A DNA stretch of 64,000 nt, from positions 1 through 64,000 of the forward strand of contig NZ_CP044129.1 of NCBI RefSeq assembly GCF_009617995.1, read 5' to 3'. Below the pieces are notes generated by a model, which worked only from the letters and a program-made list of their open reading frames with translations, was not told the DNA's origin and did not search any database. The DNA comes from Halomicrobium sp. LC1Hm (GTDB lineage Archaea > Halobacteriota > Halobacteria > Halobacteriales > Haloarculaceae). Made by a program: the position numbers and the translations under genes. Below are positions 51,313 through 60,133 of the stretch, piece after piece; position 1 is the first letter of the stretch, and every line of letters begins with the position of its first letter.

Positions 51313-51779
51313 CTGTCTTCCGGGTCGAACTCGCCGAAGGGCGTCGTCTCGTGGCTCCGAACGAGCACCTCGTCGGCGACGGTCACGCCCATGTCGAGCA
51401 GCTCCTGTGCGACCGGCGTGATGTCGCTGTCGGACTCGCCGACGACCGTCACGAGGAGGTTCTCCTCGCCGGTGACCAGCTCCTGGACGGAGACGACGCC
51501 GTCGATCGACAGGATCTCCGGGACGATCTCGCCCCGCTCCGGGATCGACGCGGTACAGAAAAGCAGCATGCGGAGCGGATAGCCAGACTCCTGGTAGTCC
51601 ACCTCGGCGCTGTACCCTTTTATGATCTCGTCGCCTTCGAGGCGCTGGATGCGCTTGCGGACCGTGCTGTCCGAGGTGCCGGTTCGTTCCGCGATGTCCC
51701 CCGACGACATGTCGCGGGCGTCTTCCTGCAGCGCGTACAGGATCGCTCTGTCTACGTCGTCGAGGCCCGTGTTGCTCAT
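51309..51779 (-). CDS. Lrp/AsnC-family transcriptional regulator
   Basis: 156 residues. The N-terminal HTH is DDVDRAILYALQEDARDMSS with RTGTSDSTVRKRIQRLE as recognition helix. The C-terminal RAM (ACT-like) domain has YPLRMLLFCTA, ILSIDGVVSVQELVTGEENLLVT and a DMGVTVADEVLV segment. These octameric regulators sense amino acids and control metabolism. Tail-to-tail with the amidohydrolase gene, so not necessarily its regulator. Confidence 0.9.
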   Translation of the reverse strand: MSNTGLDDVDRAILYALQEDARDMSSGDIAERTGTSDSTVRKRIQRLEGDEIIKGYSAEVDYQESGYPLRMLLFCTASIPERGEIVPEILSIDGVVSVQELVTGEENLLVTVVGESDSDITPVAQELLDMGVTVADEVLVRSHETTPFGEFDPEDS

Positions 51780-51845
51780 ACCCGTACCTCCAGCGCAGAG
51801 ACACTTTACCTTTGTTAGCCGACCAGTTCGTCGTCGCCCGGTCTA

Positions 51846-52493
51846 TCACAGGAACCACAGGAAGCCGGCCTCGTTGAGGTAGTAAAACGAGACCGCGAGC
51901 CACGTCTCGAAGACCAGCGTCCCGGCGGCCGACAGCGCGGCGAACCGCCGAACGCGCATCTCGGCGACGCCCGCCGGCACCGTCAACATGCCGCGGGTGA
52001 ACAGGAGCGCGTTGCTGACGGGGACGGCGGCGTGACCCCAGCGATCGAACCAGCCGTCGAAGCGGTCGAGCTTCGACTCGCTGACGCGGAACCACGGCTT
52101 CTGCAGGAGCCACTCGCGGCCGCCCCGCTGAGCGAGCACGAACAGGGCCGTCTGGCCCGCCGTCGCCCCGACGACGGCCACCACGAAGATGGCGACGATC
52201 ACACCCCAGTCGTAGCCCGCGTCGGTCGTCGCCAGCGCGCCGATGGCGGCGGGGACGAGCACCTCGCTGGGGGCGAAGTACAGCAACATCGCGCCTTCGA
52301 GGACGAAGATCACGAGCAGCGCCGCGAGCCCGTACCGCTGGATCAGCTCGCGGGCCAGTTGCTCGTCGCCGACAACGAACAGCGCCACACCGGCTCCCGC
52401 CAGCACGACGAACGAGAGCGCGATCGCGAGCAGGCCGTACTCCTCGGCCCACGTCCGGAGCCGCGAGCGAGCGGGGAACGCCAGAGAGGCCAT
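51846..52493 (-). CDS. DedA/SNARE-associated (VTT-domain) membrane protein
   Basis: 215 residues, five to six membrane segments. Conserved features: FVLEGAMLLYFAPSEVLVPAAIGAL (the reentrant-loop region with a conserved glutamate and proline) and NALLFTRGMLTVPAGVAEM (the arginine/proline motif of DedA proteins). DedA-type proteins include lipid flippases important for membrane homeostasis. Confidence 0.85.
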   Translation of the reverse strand: MASLAFPARSRLRTWAEEYGLLAIALSFVVLAGAGVALFVVGDEQLARELIQRYGLAALLVIFVLEGAMLLYFAPSEVLVPAAIGALATTDAGYDWGVIVAIFVVAVVGATAGQTALFVLAQRGGREWLLQKPWFRVSESKLDRFDGWFDRWGHAAVPVSNALLFTRGMLTVPAGVAEMRVRRFAALSAAGTLVFETWLAVSFYYLNEAGFLWFL

Positions 52494-52532
52494 TCGACAG
52501 GGGCAACGATCCTGCGGTCCAAATGCTTTCTG

Positions 52533-52835
52533 TTACCTGCCGTCCGTGCGGTTCACCCAGACGATCAGTGCGACGACACTCGCGACGATCACGGCGGTAT
52601 AGGCGATCCAGAGCCCGTCGGTCGCGCCGCCGGTGTGGGTCAGGACGGCCATCGCGCCCGTCCCGAGACCGACCAGGATCGTGTACGTGCCGACGGCGTC
52701 GACCACCGACGGCTCCGGGCTGTCGTCGGGGCCGACGCCCGCGATGAGGGTCGTCACGCGACCGAACCTGATCAGGACGCCGAGGGCGAGCACCAGGAGC
52801 GCGCTGCCCGCGACGGTCACGGTGCCAGCGGTCAT
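52533..52835 (-). CDS. Small three-span membrane protein (DUF3784-like)
   Basis: 100 residues with three hydrophobic segments and a LIRFGRVTTLIAGVGP loop that resembles the conserved loop of DUF3784 proteins. Function unknown. Directly upstream, in the same direction, of the DedA-like gene with 39 bases between. Confidence 0.6.
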   Translation of the reverse strand: MTAGTVTVAGSALLVLALGVLIRFGRVTTLIAGVGPDDSPEPSVVDAVGTYTILVGLGTGAMAVLTHTGGATDGLWIAYTAVIVASVVALIVWVNRTDGR

Positions 52836-52920
52836 AGCTCGCCGTTCGGGCGACGCGACCGAAAACGTTCGCCCCGGGGTCGGCCACGGTGTTCAGATAA
52901 GAGAACGAACTGGAGGAAAG

Positions 52921-53130
52921 CACCGAAAGCCCTCGTGCAGTTGCGGTCCCGCGGCTCGCTGCGCGCCTCACTGCGTTGCGGTGCTTACCGCGAGGGACTC
53001 CGTCCCTCGGTCCGTGCGAACGGCTCTGCCGTTCGCAGACGTCGCCGGGGTTCCCGCAAAGGCCGGCAGGTTCTACCGGCCGGCTATAACGTGACGGCGG
53101 AGCCGTCTAGCGTGTCGAGGGCTTTCGGTG
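52921..53130. repeat. 210-bp inverted-repeat-bounded hairpin array
   Basis: Perfect 15-base inverted repeats CACCGAAAGCCCTCG (52921-52935) and its complement (53116-53130) enclose a string of short hairpins with three-base loops: CGAGGGAC-tcc-GTCCCTCG (52991-53009), CGAACGGC-tct-GCCGTTCG (53017-53035) and GACGGC-gga-GCCGTC (53093-53107), plus a CCGGC-rich stem near 53062-53085. No open frame. Could be a small non-autonomous mobile element or a highly structured RNA. The 80-bp palindromic element follows eight bases later. Confidence 0.6.
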
Positions 53131-53138
53131 GCGTACTC

Positions 53139-53218
53139 ATACTACCGGCTGTAACTCTGTGACCGATTTCGCCATCCCGGGGTGGCGAAGCTCTTCACGA
53201 AGGTACAGCCGGCAGTAT
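53139..53218. repeat. 80-bp palindromic element, copy B
   Basis: Same length and architecture as copy A (12713-12792): terminal repeats ATACTACCGGCTGTAA and its near complement, inner arms CTCTGTGA / TTCACGAAG, and a central CGCCATCCCGGGGTGGCG. In both copies the left flank ends CTC and the right flank starts CA, so a conserved target preference is possible. Lies upstream of hisB. Confidence 0.75.
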
Positions 53219-53299
53219 CACTCTCAACGCTGCATCTTATCCGAACACGACCCATCGCGGGGCGCAACCGCCAAATAGCCGGCCCGACACTACTGGCGT

Positions 53300-53887
53300 A
53301 TGACCGACCGCACCGCGGCCGTCACGCGGGAAACGGCCGAGACCGACATCGAGGTGACGCTGGACGTCGACGGCGACGGCGAGTCGACGATCGACACCGG
53401 CGTCGGCTTCTTCGATCACATGCTGGATTCGTTTTCGACCCACGGCCTGTTCGACCTGACCGTCCACTGTGACGGCGATCTGGAGATCGACGACCACCAC
53501 ACCGTCGAGGACGTGGCGATCACGCTGGGCGAGGCCCTCGCGGAAGCGCTGGGCGAGAAACGCGGCATCCGGCGCTTCGCCGACCGCCGGGTCCCGCTGG
53601 ACGAGGCCGTCGCCGGTGTCGTCGTCGACGTGTCCGGCCGGCCCTACTTCGCGTTCGACGGCGAGTTCTCACAGGGGCGGGTCGGCGGGCTGACCAGCCA
53701 CATGGCCAAGCACTTCTGTCGGTCGCTCGCGACCAACGCCGGGCTGACGCTGCACGTCGACGTGAGCGGCGAGAACGCCCACCACGAGATCGAGGCGCTG
53801 TTCAAGGGACTGGCGCGGGCGCTGGACGACGCCACCCGGATCGACGAGCGCCGGTCGGACGTGGCGAGCACGAAAGGCGAGCTGTAG
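53300..53887 (+). CDS. hisB: Imidazoleglycerol-phosphate dehydratase
   Basis: 195 residues. Sixth step of histidine synthesis: removal of water from imidazoleglycerol phosphate. Two half-barrels each carry the metal-binding motifs: [23 protein letters not shown], then [19 protein letters not shown] and [16 protein letters not shown]. Complete and standard length. Other his genes are not adjacent. Confidence 0.95.
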   Translation: MTDRTAAVTRETAETDIEVTLDVDGDGESTIDTGVGFFDHMLDSFSTHGLFDLTVHCDGDLEIDDHHTVEDVAITLGEALAEALGEKRGIRRFADRRVPLDEAVAGVVVDVSGRPYFAFDGEFSQGRVGGLTSHMAKHFCRSLATNAGLTLHVDVSGENAHHEIEALFKGLARALDDATRIDERRSDVASTKGEL

Positions 53888-54027
53888 CGACCGAGTTCGG
53901 GTACACGGCGGCGTTCGGTGCCGCCGGAGCCGTCATCTTCGCCGGGGCCGCCATCGTGCTGTCGCTGCGTCACATCTCCGAGAAGACGAACACGGCCGGC
54001 GCTGCCGGGACGGCCCTGGAGGAGTGA
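53887..54027 (+). pseudogene. C-terminal remnant of an MFS-type transporter
   Basis: In a frame different from hisB, the stretch after its stop encodes [20 protein letters not shown] followed by a hydrophobic helix (AAIVLSLRHISEK) and ends in TGA. This looks like the last transmembrane helix and tail of a major facilitator. There is no start codon and the reading frame runs back into hisB, so it is a leftover of a deleted gene. Confidence 0.55.
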
Positions 54028-54081
54028 CGGCGTGTCCGGCAGTATAAGAGATCCTTTCCGGCCGCCCGTGCAGGGTGTGAT

Positions 54082-54594
54082 ATGGCTCCGGCCACGTTCA
54101 CCGCAATCGGTCTGATCGCGATCGTCGGGCTCGTCGCCCTGAGCGCCTTCTTCTCCAGCAGCGAGAGCGCGATCTTCACGCTCCCCGAGGACTGGGACAC
54201 GGAGAGCGACGACCGTCGGGCGGCGACGCTGCGTGCGCTCGAAGACGACCCCCACCGGCTACTGGTGACGATCCTCGTCGGGAACAACGTCGTCAACATG
54301 GCGATCGCCAGCATCACGACCGCGCTGCTGTCTGGCGTCCTCCCGGCCGGCGGGGCCGTCACCGCCTCGACCGTCGCGGCCAGTTTCGTCGTGCTGGTGT
54401 TCGGTGAGATCGTTCCCAAGTCCTACGGGCTCGCAAACGCCCGCGAGTGGGCGCTCACCATCTCCCAGCCACTGGCCGTGATCGGGCGGCTCATCTCCCC
54501 GCTCGTGGTCGTCTTCGACGTGTTGACGGGATATATGAACCGCCTGATCGGCGGCGACGCCGGAATCGAGAAGCCGTATCTCGACGATCAGTAG
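54082..54594 (+). CDS. CNNM/DUF21-domain membrane protein without CBS domains
   Basis: 170 residues. The transmembrane CNNM (DUF21) domain of Mg/Co efflux-type proteins: FFSSSESAIFTL (the conserved ser/glu motif), LLVTILVGNNVVNMAIAS and LVFGEIVPKSYGLANA. Full-size homologues continue with CBS and CorC domains, which are absent; the short form ends after the fourth helix with a charged tail. May still form the transport dimer or act with a separate CBS protein. Confidence 0.85.
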   Translation: MAPATFTAIGLIAIVGLVALSAFFSSSESAIFTLPEDWDTESDDRRAATLRALEDDPHRLLVTILVGNNVVNMAIASITTALLSGVLPAGGAVTASTVAASFVVLVFGEIVPKSYGLANAREWALTISQPLAVIGRLISPLVVVFDVLTGYMNRLIGGDAGIEKPYLDDQ

Positions 54595-54625
54595 CCCTAT
54601 CGGGCCCGGCCACACACCGACACGT

Positions 54626-55129
54626 ATGTTCGACGAGATCATGGAGAAGTTCTCCGACTCCCCCGGCCAACAGCAGGTGATCCGCCTGCTGCTCGAACGG
54701 GGCTTCTCCGTCAACGACGACGGCCGAGTCGTCTCCGGCGACATCGAGATTCCGAACACGGAGGTCGCCCGCGAGGTCGACGTGGACCGCCGGGTCGTCA
54801 ACGCCACGACGAGCGCGATCCTCGAAGACGAACAGCTCACGCGCATCTTCCAGAACATCTCGGCGATCCCGAGCCTGATGGACCTGGCTCCGGTGCTCGA
54901 TCTGACCGTGCTGACCGTCGCTGTCAGCAACGCCGAGGAGAGCGGCATCGTCGCGGCGGTCACCGACGCCATCGCGGACCACGACATCACGATCCGGCAG
55001 GTGATCTCCGAAGATCCGGAGTTCACCGACGACCCCCGCCTGTACGTCATCACCGACGAGGCCTTCCCCGGCGACCTGATCACCGACATCAACGCGCTGC
55101 CCTTCGTCCACCGGATCGAGTTGCAGTAG
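54626..55129 (+). CDS. HTH plus ACT-domain regulator
   Basis: 167 residues. The N-terminal half is a winged helix: QQQVIRLLLERGFSV and NTEVAREVDVDRRVVNATTSAIL. The C-terminal half is an ACT-like domain (LDLTVLTVAVSNAEESGIVA, HDITIRQVISEDPE, PGDLITDINALPFVHRIEL). It likely senses an amino acid. The stop codon touches the start of the ferredoxin gene (TAGATG), so the two are co-translated. Confidence 0.82.
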   Translation: MFDEIMEKFSDSPGQQQVIRLLLERGFSVNDDGRVVSGDIEIPNTEVAREVDVDRRVVNATTSAILEDEQLTRIFQNISAIPSLMDLAPVLDLTVLTVAVSNAEESGIVAAVTDAIADHDITIRQVISEDPEFTDDPRLYVITDEAFPGDLITDINALPFVHRIELQ

Positions 55130-55441
55130 ATGGCCACGATCACCGTCGAGACGCCCGACGGCGCGGTCCGAGAGATCGACTGCGAGGCCGGGCGCGTGTT
55201 GCGGGACGTGCTGATAGAACACGGGCTGTCGCCCCACAGCCGCCTCGCCGTCGCCAACTGCGGCGGCCGGGGCCTGTGTGCGACCTGTGGCGTTCGACTC
55301 GAAACGCCGCCCGACGCGGAGCACTGGCACGATCGGCTGGCCGATCGCTTTGGCTACCCGCGGCTGTCCTGCCAGATCGAGATCGTCGACGGCATGTGCG
55401 TGCGGATTCCCGAGAAGCGAGTGTGGGGCCGGCGAGAGTGA
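55130..55441 (+). CDS. 2Fe-2S ferredoxin
   Basis: 103 residues, plant-type ferredoxin fold. The cysteine pattern NCGGRGLCATCGV followed by LSCQIEIV carries the [2Fe-2S] cluster. The N-terminal TVETPDGAVREIDCEAG is the usual beta-strand region. Electron donor for unidentified partners. Directly fused in translation order to the ACT regulator gene. Confidence 0.9.
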   Translation: MATITVETPDGAVREIDCEAGRVLRDVLIEHGLSPHSRLAVANCGGRGLCATCGVRLETPPDAEHWHDRLADRFGYPRLSCQIEIVDGMCVRIPEKRVWGRRE

Positions 55442-55490
55442 GCCTGTCCGGAAGGACAAACCGTATGCCCACACCGGCACAACGGCCGCT

Positions 55491-56102
55491 GTGACCGACG
55501 AGGCGTACGACACCGTCGCGGGCCGGGGGGAGGCGGCCTTCGAGGTGCAGGGCTCGGAGTTCGTGGGCCGGGTGCGCCCGGCCCACACCGTCGACGAGGC
55601 GGAGGCGTTCGTCGACGCCGTGAGTCGAGAGTACGCCGATGCGACCCACAACGTCCCGGCCTACCGGGTGCGGGCCGACCCCCTGCGCGAGTATTCGAGC
55701 GACGACGGCGAGCCCTCCGGCAGCGCCGGCAAGCCCGCGCTCAACGTCCTCCAGCAACGCGAGATCGAGAACGTCGCCGTCGTCGTCACCCGCTACTACG
55801 GCGGGACCAACCTCGGCGTGGGCGGCCTCGCCAGAGCGTACTCGCGGGCGGTCAAGGACGCGGTCGACGACGCCGGCATCACGACCGAGCGACCCCACGA
55901 GCGGCTGACGGTCACGGTCGACTACGACGACTCGGGCACGGTGCGTGGCATCGTCGAGAGCACCGGCGTCGAGTTCGACGCGCGCTACGAGGCGACGGTG
56001 ACGTTCGACCTGCGGGTGCCGGTCGCGGAGGCCGACACCCTCCGTGAGCGCATCGCCAGCGCGACCAGCGGTCGGGCACGGATCGGTTCGTCAGACGACT
56101 AG
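55491..56102 (+). CDS. IMPACT/YigZ-family protein
   Basis: 203 residues from the GTG at 55491. Motifs: EVQGSEFVGRVRPAHTVDEAEAF, THNVPAYRV, DDGEPSGSAGKPALNVLQ, VVTRYYGGTNLGVGGLARAY. The C-terminal DUF1949-type domain (VTVDYDDSGTVRGIVEST) is present. Bacterial and archaeal YigZ proteins are of unclear role; the eukaryotic relative regulates eIF2alpha kinase GCN2. Confidence 0.88.
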   Translation: MTDEAYDTVAGRGEAAFEVQGSEFVGRVRPAHTVDEAEAFVDAVSREYADATHNVPAYRVRADPLREYSSDDGEPSGSAGKPALNVLQQREIENVAVVVTRYYGGTNLGVGGLARAYSRAVKDAVDDAGITTERPHERLTVTVDYDDSGTVRGIVESTGVEFDARYEATVTFDLRVPVAEADTLRERIASATSGRARIGSSDD

Positions 56103-56142
56103 ATTTCCGGGGCCGAGAACGGGTTCGATCGTTCGCTCGAAG

Positions 56143-56201
56143 TTCCACTGGAACTCGCATTGGGCCACTGTCTTGCGAATTTCCACCCGAAGAGAAGGGG
56201 T
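56143..56201 (+). repeat. Two ORB-like sequences in a convergent intergenic gap
   Basis: TTCCACCCGAAGAGAAGGGG then T (56181-56201) differs from ORB 1 at only two positions of 21. A weaker TTCCACTGGAACTCGCATTG starts at 56143. They lie in the 151-base gap between the 3' ends of the IMPACT and upp genes, 52 kb from the origin. Confidence 0.5.
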
Positions 56202-56253
56202 TCGTGGATCGTCGAACGGACCTGCGGTGTCCACCTGTCGACCGTCCGGGACC

Positions 56254-56931
56254 TTAATCAGTTCGGAACGCCCTGTCACCGGCGTCGCCCAGGCCGGGGA
56301 CGATGTAGCCGTCGTCGTCGAGTTCGTCGTCGATTGCGACCGTCAGCAGTTCCGCGCCGGGGTCGGCCTCGTTCAGGCGGACCAGCCCCGGCGGCGCGGC
56401 CACCGCAGAGAGCACGAGGAGCTGCTCGGGGTCGGGCCCCTGCGAGCGGATCTCCTCGAGGACCGCGGCCATCGTCGAGCCCGTCGCGAGCATCGGGTCG
56501 GCGACGATGACGGTGTCGGTCGCGCGGATCTCCGGCAGCTTCACGTAGTCGATCGAGATGGGGAACGAGCCGTCGTCTGCCATCCCGACGCTCTCGTCCC
56601 GGCTGGCCGAGATGACGCCCTGCCGGGCCCGCGGGAACGCCTTGAGCAGTCCCTCGACGAACGGCGTGGCCGCCCGCAGAACGTTGACGATCACCACGTC
56701 GTCGAGCCCCTTGACGCGCTCGCCCATCGTCTCCGTCAGGGGCGTCTGGATGGAGACGTACTCGGTCTCCATGCGACCGTCGATGATCTCGTAGCCACAG
56801 ATCCGACCGAGACGGACCAGTCCCTTCCGGAACTCGACCTGTTCGGTCTCGACGTCACGGAGCCGCGACAGTTCGTCTCGTGCCAGTGCGTGGGTGATCA
56901 CCTTCGCCTCGCCACGATCCTCGATAGCCAT
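56254..56931 (-). CDS. upp: Uracil phosphoribosyltransferase
   Basis: 225 residues. Salvages uracil to UMP using PRPP. The PRPP-binding loop is [20 protein letters not shown]; other motifs are [30 protein letters not shown] and the C-terminal uracil-binding [20 protein letters not shown] at 56931; a possible start at 56943 adds four residues. Unlinked to other pyrimidine genes here. Confidence 0.94.
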   Translation of the reverse strand: MAIEDRGEAKVITHALARDELSRLRDVETEQVEFRKGLVRLGRICGYEIIDGRMETEYVSIQTPLTETMGERVKGLDDVVIVNVLRAATPFVEGLLKAFPRARQGVISASRDESVGMADDGSFPISIDYVKLPEIRATDTVIVADPMLATGSTMAAVLEEIRSQGPDPEQLLVLSAVAAPPGLVRLNEADPGAELLTVAIDDELDDDGYIVPGLGDAGDRAFRTD

Positions 56932-56991
56932 GCGCGGAGGCACGGGCGGACGGCGTTTAACTGTTGATCGATCGCTCCGGAGCGGCGACCG

Positions 56992-57318
56992 CTACACGTC
57001 GCCGGCCCGCGGCGAGAACGACAGGTCGGCCTCCGTCTCCTCCTGTCCGCTCTCGGGCGTCTCCGTCTCCTCCTGTCCGCTCTCGGGCGTCTCCGTCTCG
57101 GCTTCGCCGTCGTCCGCTCCGTCCTCGGCTTCGCCGTCGTCCGCTCCGTCCTCGTCTGTGCCGTCGTCCGCTCCGTCCTCGTCTGTGCCGTCGTCCGCGC
57201 CGTCGTCCTCGTCGGTCCCGACGGCACCGCCACCGCCGCCGTCGCTACAGCCGGCCAGCAGGCCGATGCTCGTGAGTGCTGTCGCCCTGACGAAGTGTCG
57301 TCGAGTGCTGTCGTCCAT
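56992..57318 (-). CDS. Truncated Tat lipoprotein with tandem repeats
   Basis: 108 residues. The Tat signal RRHFVRATALTSIGLLAGC ends in a lipobox cysteine. The rest is an acidic repeat tract: GADDGTDED-type units (27-base DNA repeats at 57105-57190) and ETPESGQEET units (30-base repeats at 57030-57090), then it stops at SPRAGDV. No folded domain is left. The signal closely resembles that of the TAXI binding protein at 60620-61684, so it may be a decayed paralogue of that gene, or a short surface protein. ATG at 57318 chosen from the signal peptide. Confidence 0.6.
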   Translation of the reverse strand: MDDSTRRHFVRATALTSIGLLAGCSDGGGGGAVGTDEDDGADDGTDEDGADDGTDEDGADDGEAEDGADDGEAETETPESGQEETETPESGQEETEADLSFSPRAGDV

Positions 57319-57445
57319 GCACCCGGTGCTGGGCGTGGGACCCATTTCGTTATGCGATTCGAATCGGGAACAGTTCACACTTATCCGACGGTAAGGACGG
57401 GTGGCGGGCCGAGAGACGGTTCTACGCTGGACTTACCGGGCCCGG

Positions 57446-60133
57446 CTACGCGGCGTCGGCGGCCGCTCCGGAATCGCCGCGGGGGGCCGCCCGCCGGTTC
57501 TTCGCCAGCAGCGCGACCAGCATCGCGAGTCCGACGGCCCGGAGCAACAGGTCGGCGGTCAGCGAGACCGAACCGCCGCCGAGCCCCAGCAACGTCGTCA
57601 CGTCGTAGCCGGCCGACACCGGGAGTCCGGGGGCCATCAGCAGGAGGGAGCTGACCGCCAGTCCGGCCCGTTCCCAGCGGTCGAGGGGCGCGTAGACGAA
57701 GCCGATGACGGTGCCGGCCAGCGCGACGACGCCGAGGAAGACGCCGACGACGGGGACGAACACCTCGGGGAGCGACCAGCCAATCTCTGCCAGGTCGGCC
57801 AGCGTGGCGACGCGAAACTGCTCACCCAGTGGCAACTCCGCCGCGTCGTCTTTCTCGCGGAGCAGGACGATGCCGGGGACCAGCACGAACGCGAAGGGGA
57901 CGATCGCCTTGTTGAGCGACAGCGAGAACGCCTCGATGCCCGTCTGGAAGGGGTCCGACTTCGCGATGCCCGAGGCCGCGTAGGCGGCGACGGCCACCGG
58001 CGGCGTGATGTCGGCGATGACGCCGAAATAGAGGATGAACAGGTGCGCGGCGAGTTCGGGGATGCCGAAGGTCACGAGCGCGGGCCCCAGCATCGACACG
58101 AGGATGATGTAGGTGACCGTCGTCGGCATCCCCATCCCGAGGATGATCGACGCGATGGCGGTGATGACCAGCAGGAGGACCAGCGAGCCGCCGGCCAGCG
58201 AACGGATGAGCGCGACCAGGTTCGGCCCCAGCCCGGAGACGCTGATCACGCCGGGAATGATGCCTGCGGCCGCGACCGCGACGACGACCGGGACCGCCGT
58301 TCTGGCACCGCTGTCCATCGACTTGAGCACGAAGGTGCCGAGGCGGACGAGCCCGTTGTCACCTGCCGCCGGGCGACCGACGGCCGTCGAGATCTCGTCG
58401 GCAGCCTCGTCGACCGCTGGGTCGAGCGCGAGCCACGACGCGGTCAGGCGCGGCTTCGAGAGCAGTGTCAGCGCGCCCGCCGCGATCGACAGCCAGCCGA
58501 CGGTGCCAAGCGTCGCCGAGACGGCCCCGCCGATCGACTGTCCGCCCGGACCGCCGCCACTCAGTGCGGCGACGAGCGACGCGCCGGTCAGCCACTGTGC
58601 GAGGAACTGCCCCGCACCGAGCACGAGGAGGATGGCGACGAGACGACCGCGCGTCTCGTCGCTGTAGGCCGCGACGAGCGTGATCAGGGCGACGATGGCC
58701 ACGAGCGTGAACCACGCCGAGCGCGCGACCGAGAGCCGAGCGCCGATGAGGTAGTACAGCAGGAGGAAGACGGGGACGAGGTAGAACCACCCGGTCCGCA
58801 GGTGAGCGCGGATGTCGACGACGGAGTCGGGATCGAGCCCGCCGATACCCAGCCGCGAGGCCTCGAAGTGGACCATCACCCAGACGCCGAAGAAGAAGAC
58901 GACGGCCGGGATCGCGGCGGCGACGATCACGTCGGCGAAGGGCGTCGCGGTGTACTGGACGATCAGGAAGGCCGCGGCACCCATCACCGGCGGGAGGATC
59001 TGGCCGCCCGAGGAGGCCGAGGACTCCACGCCACCGGCGAACTCCGGGGAGTAGCCCGACCGTTTCATCAGCGGGATCGTGAACGCGCCGGTCGTGACCG
59101 TGTTGGCGATCGAGGAGCCGGAGATCGTCCCCATGAAGCCACTCGCGAGGATCGACGCCTTCGCGGGCCCGCCCTTGCGCGTGCCCGTCGCCGCGTACGC
59201 GAGATCGATGAACCACTGGCCCGCACCGGACATCTCCAGGAACGCGCCAAAGAGGATGAAGATGTAGATGAACTGCACCGACACCGTCACCGGGATACCG
59301 AAGACGCCGTTCTCCGTGTTGTACCAGAGGTTCTGGACGATCGAGGGCCACGTCAGCTCCGGGATCGAGAGGACGCCGACGTAGGCCGCGTCCTGTGGGA
59401 TCAACACGCCGAAACGGGCGTAGACGATGAACGCACCCACGATGACGACGAGATAGAGGCTGATCGCTCGCCGGGTCGCCTCCAGGACGAGCACCACGCC
59501 GACGACCCCCAGGACGAACGCGTAGGACACGTCCGTCAGCGGGCCGAGCAGGCCGGCAACCGGGTCGAGGAACGTGAACACCTCCTGGATCGGCCGGCCG
59601 GCAGGCACTCCCAGCGCGCGCATGCGCTGGATCTCCTGGAAGTCGGTGACGAAGTACGCACTCGACAGCACCGTGACGGCGATCAGGAGGAGGTCCGACG
59701 GCGTCACGCGGTCGAGGTCGGGATCGACGAACAGCCAGGCCAGTCCGTCGCCGACGGCCTCGATCGCCGAGACCAGCGGGCTGTCGGGACCGAACTGTGA
59801 GGCCGTCCGCGCTCGGAGCTGGCGACAGGCCCGCGAAACTCGCCCGTCGCCCGTGGTGCCGGGGTACAGCAGGAACGTCAGGACGAGCGCGAAACCGACG
59901 TGGACGGCGTTGATCTGCAACAGCTGGAGGGAGGCGAGTTCGACCTCGCCGAGGACGGGCAACTCGACGGCGAAGACGAACCCGCGGGCGGCGAACCACA
60001 TCTGGTAGGCCGAAAAGAGGACGCCGACGAGCGAGACGACGACGCTGGCCACCCGCCGCAGCGAGCGTTTGCGTTCGATCTCCTGGAGCAATTCGTCGGC
60101 CGCGACGTCGGTATCGGTGATGCGAGGAGTCAT
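57446..60133 (-). CDS. TRAP transporter fused permease (DctQM, TAXI type)
   Basis: 895 residues, about 18-20 membrane segments. The small-permease part comes first, then the large permease with the conserved FLEMSGAGQWFIDLAYAATG, ASGFMGTISGSSIANTVTTG, GQILPPVMGAAAFLIVQY and GMGMPTTVTYIILVSML motifs. TAXI-type TRAP systems use such a single fused protein, driven by an ion gradient, to import organic acids or amino acids. Its start overlaps the stop of the DUF1850 gene by four bases. Confidence 0.92.
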   Translation of the reverse strand: MTPRITDTDVAADELLQEIERKRSLRRVASVVVSLVGVLFSAYQMWFAARGFVFAVELPVLGEVELASLQLLQINAVHVGFALVLTFLLYPGTTGDGRVSRACRQLRARTASQFGPDSPLVSAIEAVGDGLAWLFVDPDLDRVTPSDLLLIAVTVLSSAYFVTDFQEIQRMRALGVPAGRPIQEVFTFLDPVAGLLGPLTDVSYAFVLGVVGVVLVLEATRRAISLYLVVIVGAFIVYARFGVLIPQDAAYVGVLSIPELTWPSIVQNLWYNTENGVFGIPVTVSVQFIYIFILFGAFLEMSGAGQWFIDLAYAATGTRKGGPAKASILASGFMGTISGSSIANTVTTGAFTIPLMKRSGYSPEFAGGVESSASSGGQILPPVMGAAAFLIVQYTATPFADVIVAAAIPAVVFFFGVWVMVHFEASRLGIGGLDPDSVVDIRAHLRTGWFYLVPVFLLLYYLIGARLSVARSAWFTLVAIVALITLVAAYSDETRGRLVAILLVLGAGQFLAQWLTGASLVAALSGGGPGGQSIGGAVSATLGTVGWLSIAAGALTLLSKPRLTASWLALDPAVDEAADEISTAVGRPAAGDNGLVRLGTFVLKSMDSGARTAVPVVVAVAAAGIIPGVISVSGLGPNLVALIRSLAGGSLVLLLVITAIASIILGMGMPTTVTYIILVSMLGPALVTFGIPELAAHLFILYFGVIADITPPVAVAAYAASGIAKSDPFQTGIEAFSLSLNKAIVPFAFVLVPGIVLLREKDDAAELPLGEQFRVATLADLAEIGWSLPEVFVPVVGVFLGVVALAGTVIGFVYAPLDRWERAGLAVSSLLLMAPGLPVSAGYDVTTLLGLGGGSVSLTADLLLRAVGLAMLVALLAKNRRAAPRGDSGAAADAA

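Noticed and set aside
57401-59800. 799-codon plus-strand frame
   Set aside because: Antisense shadow of the TRAP permease; extremely Arg/Asp/Gly-rich with no motif.
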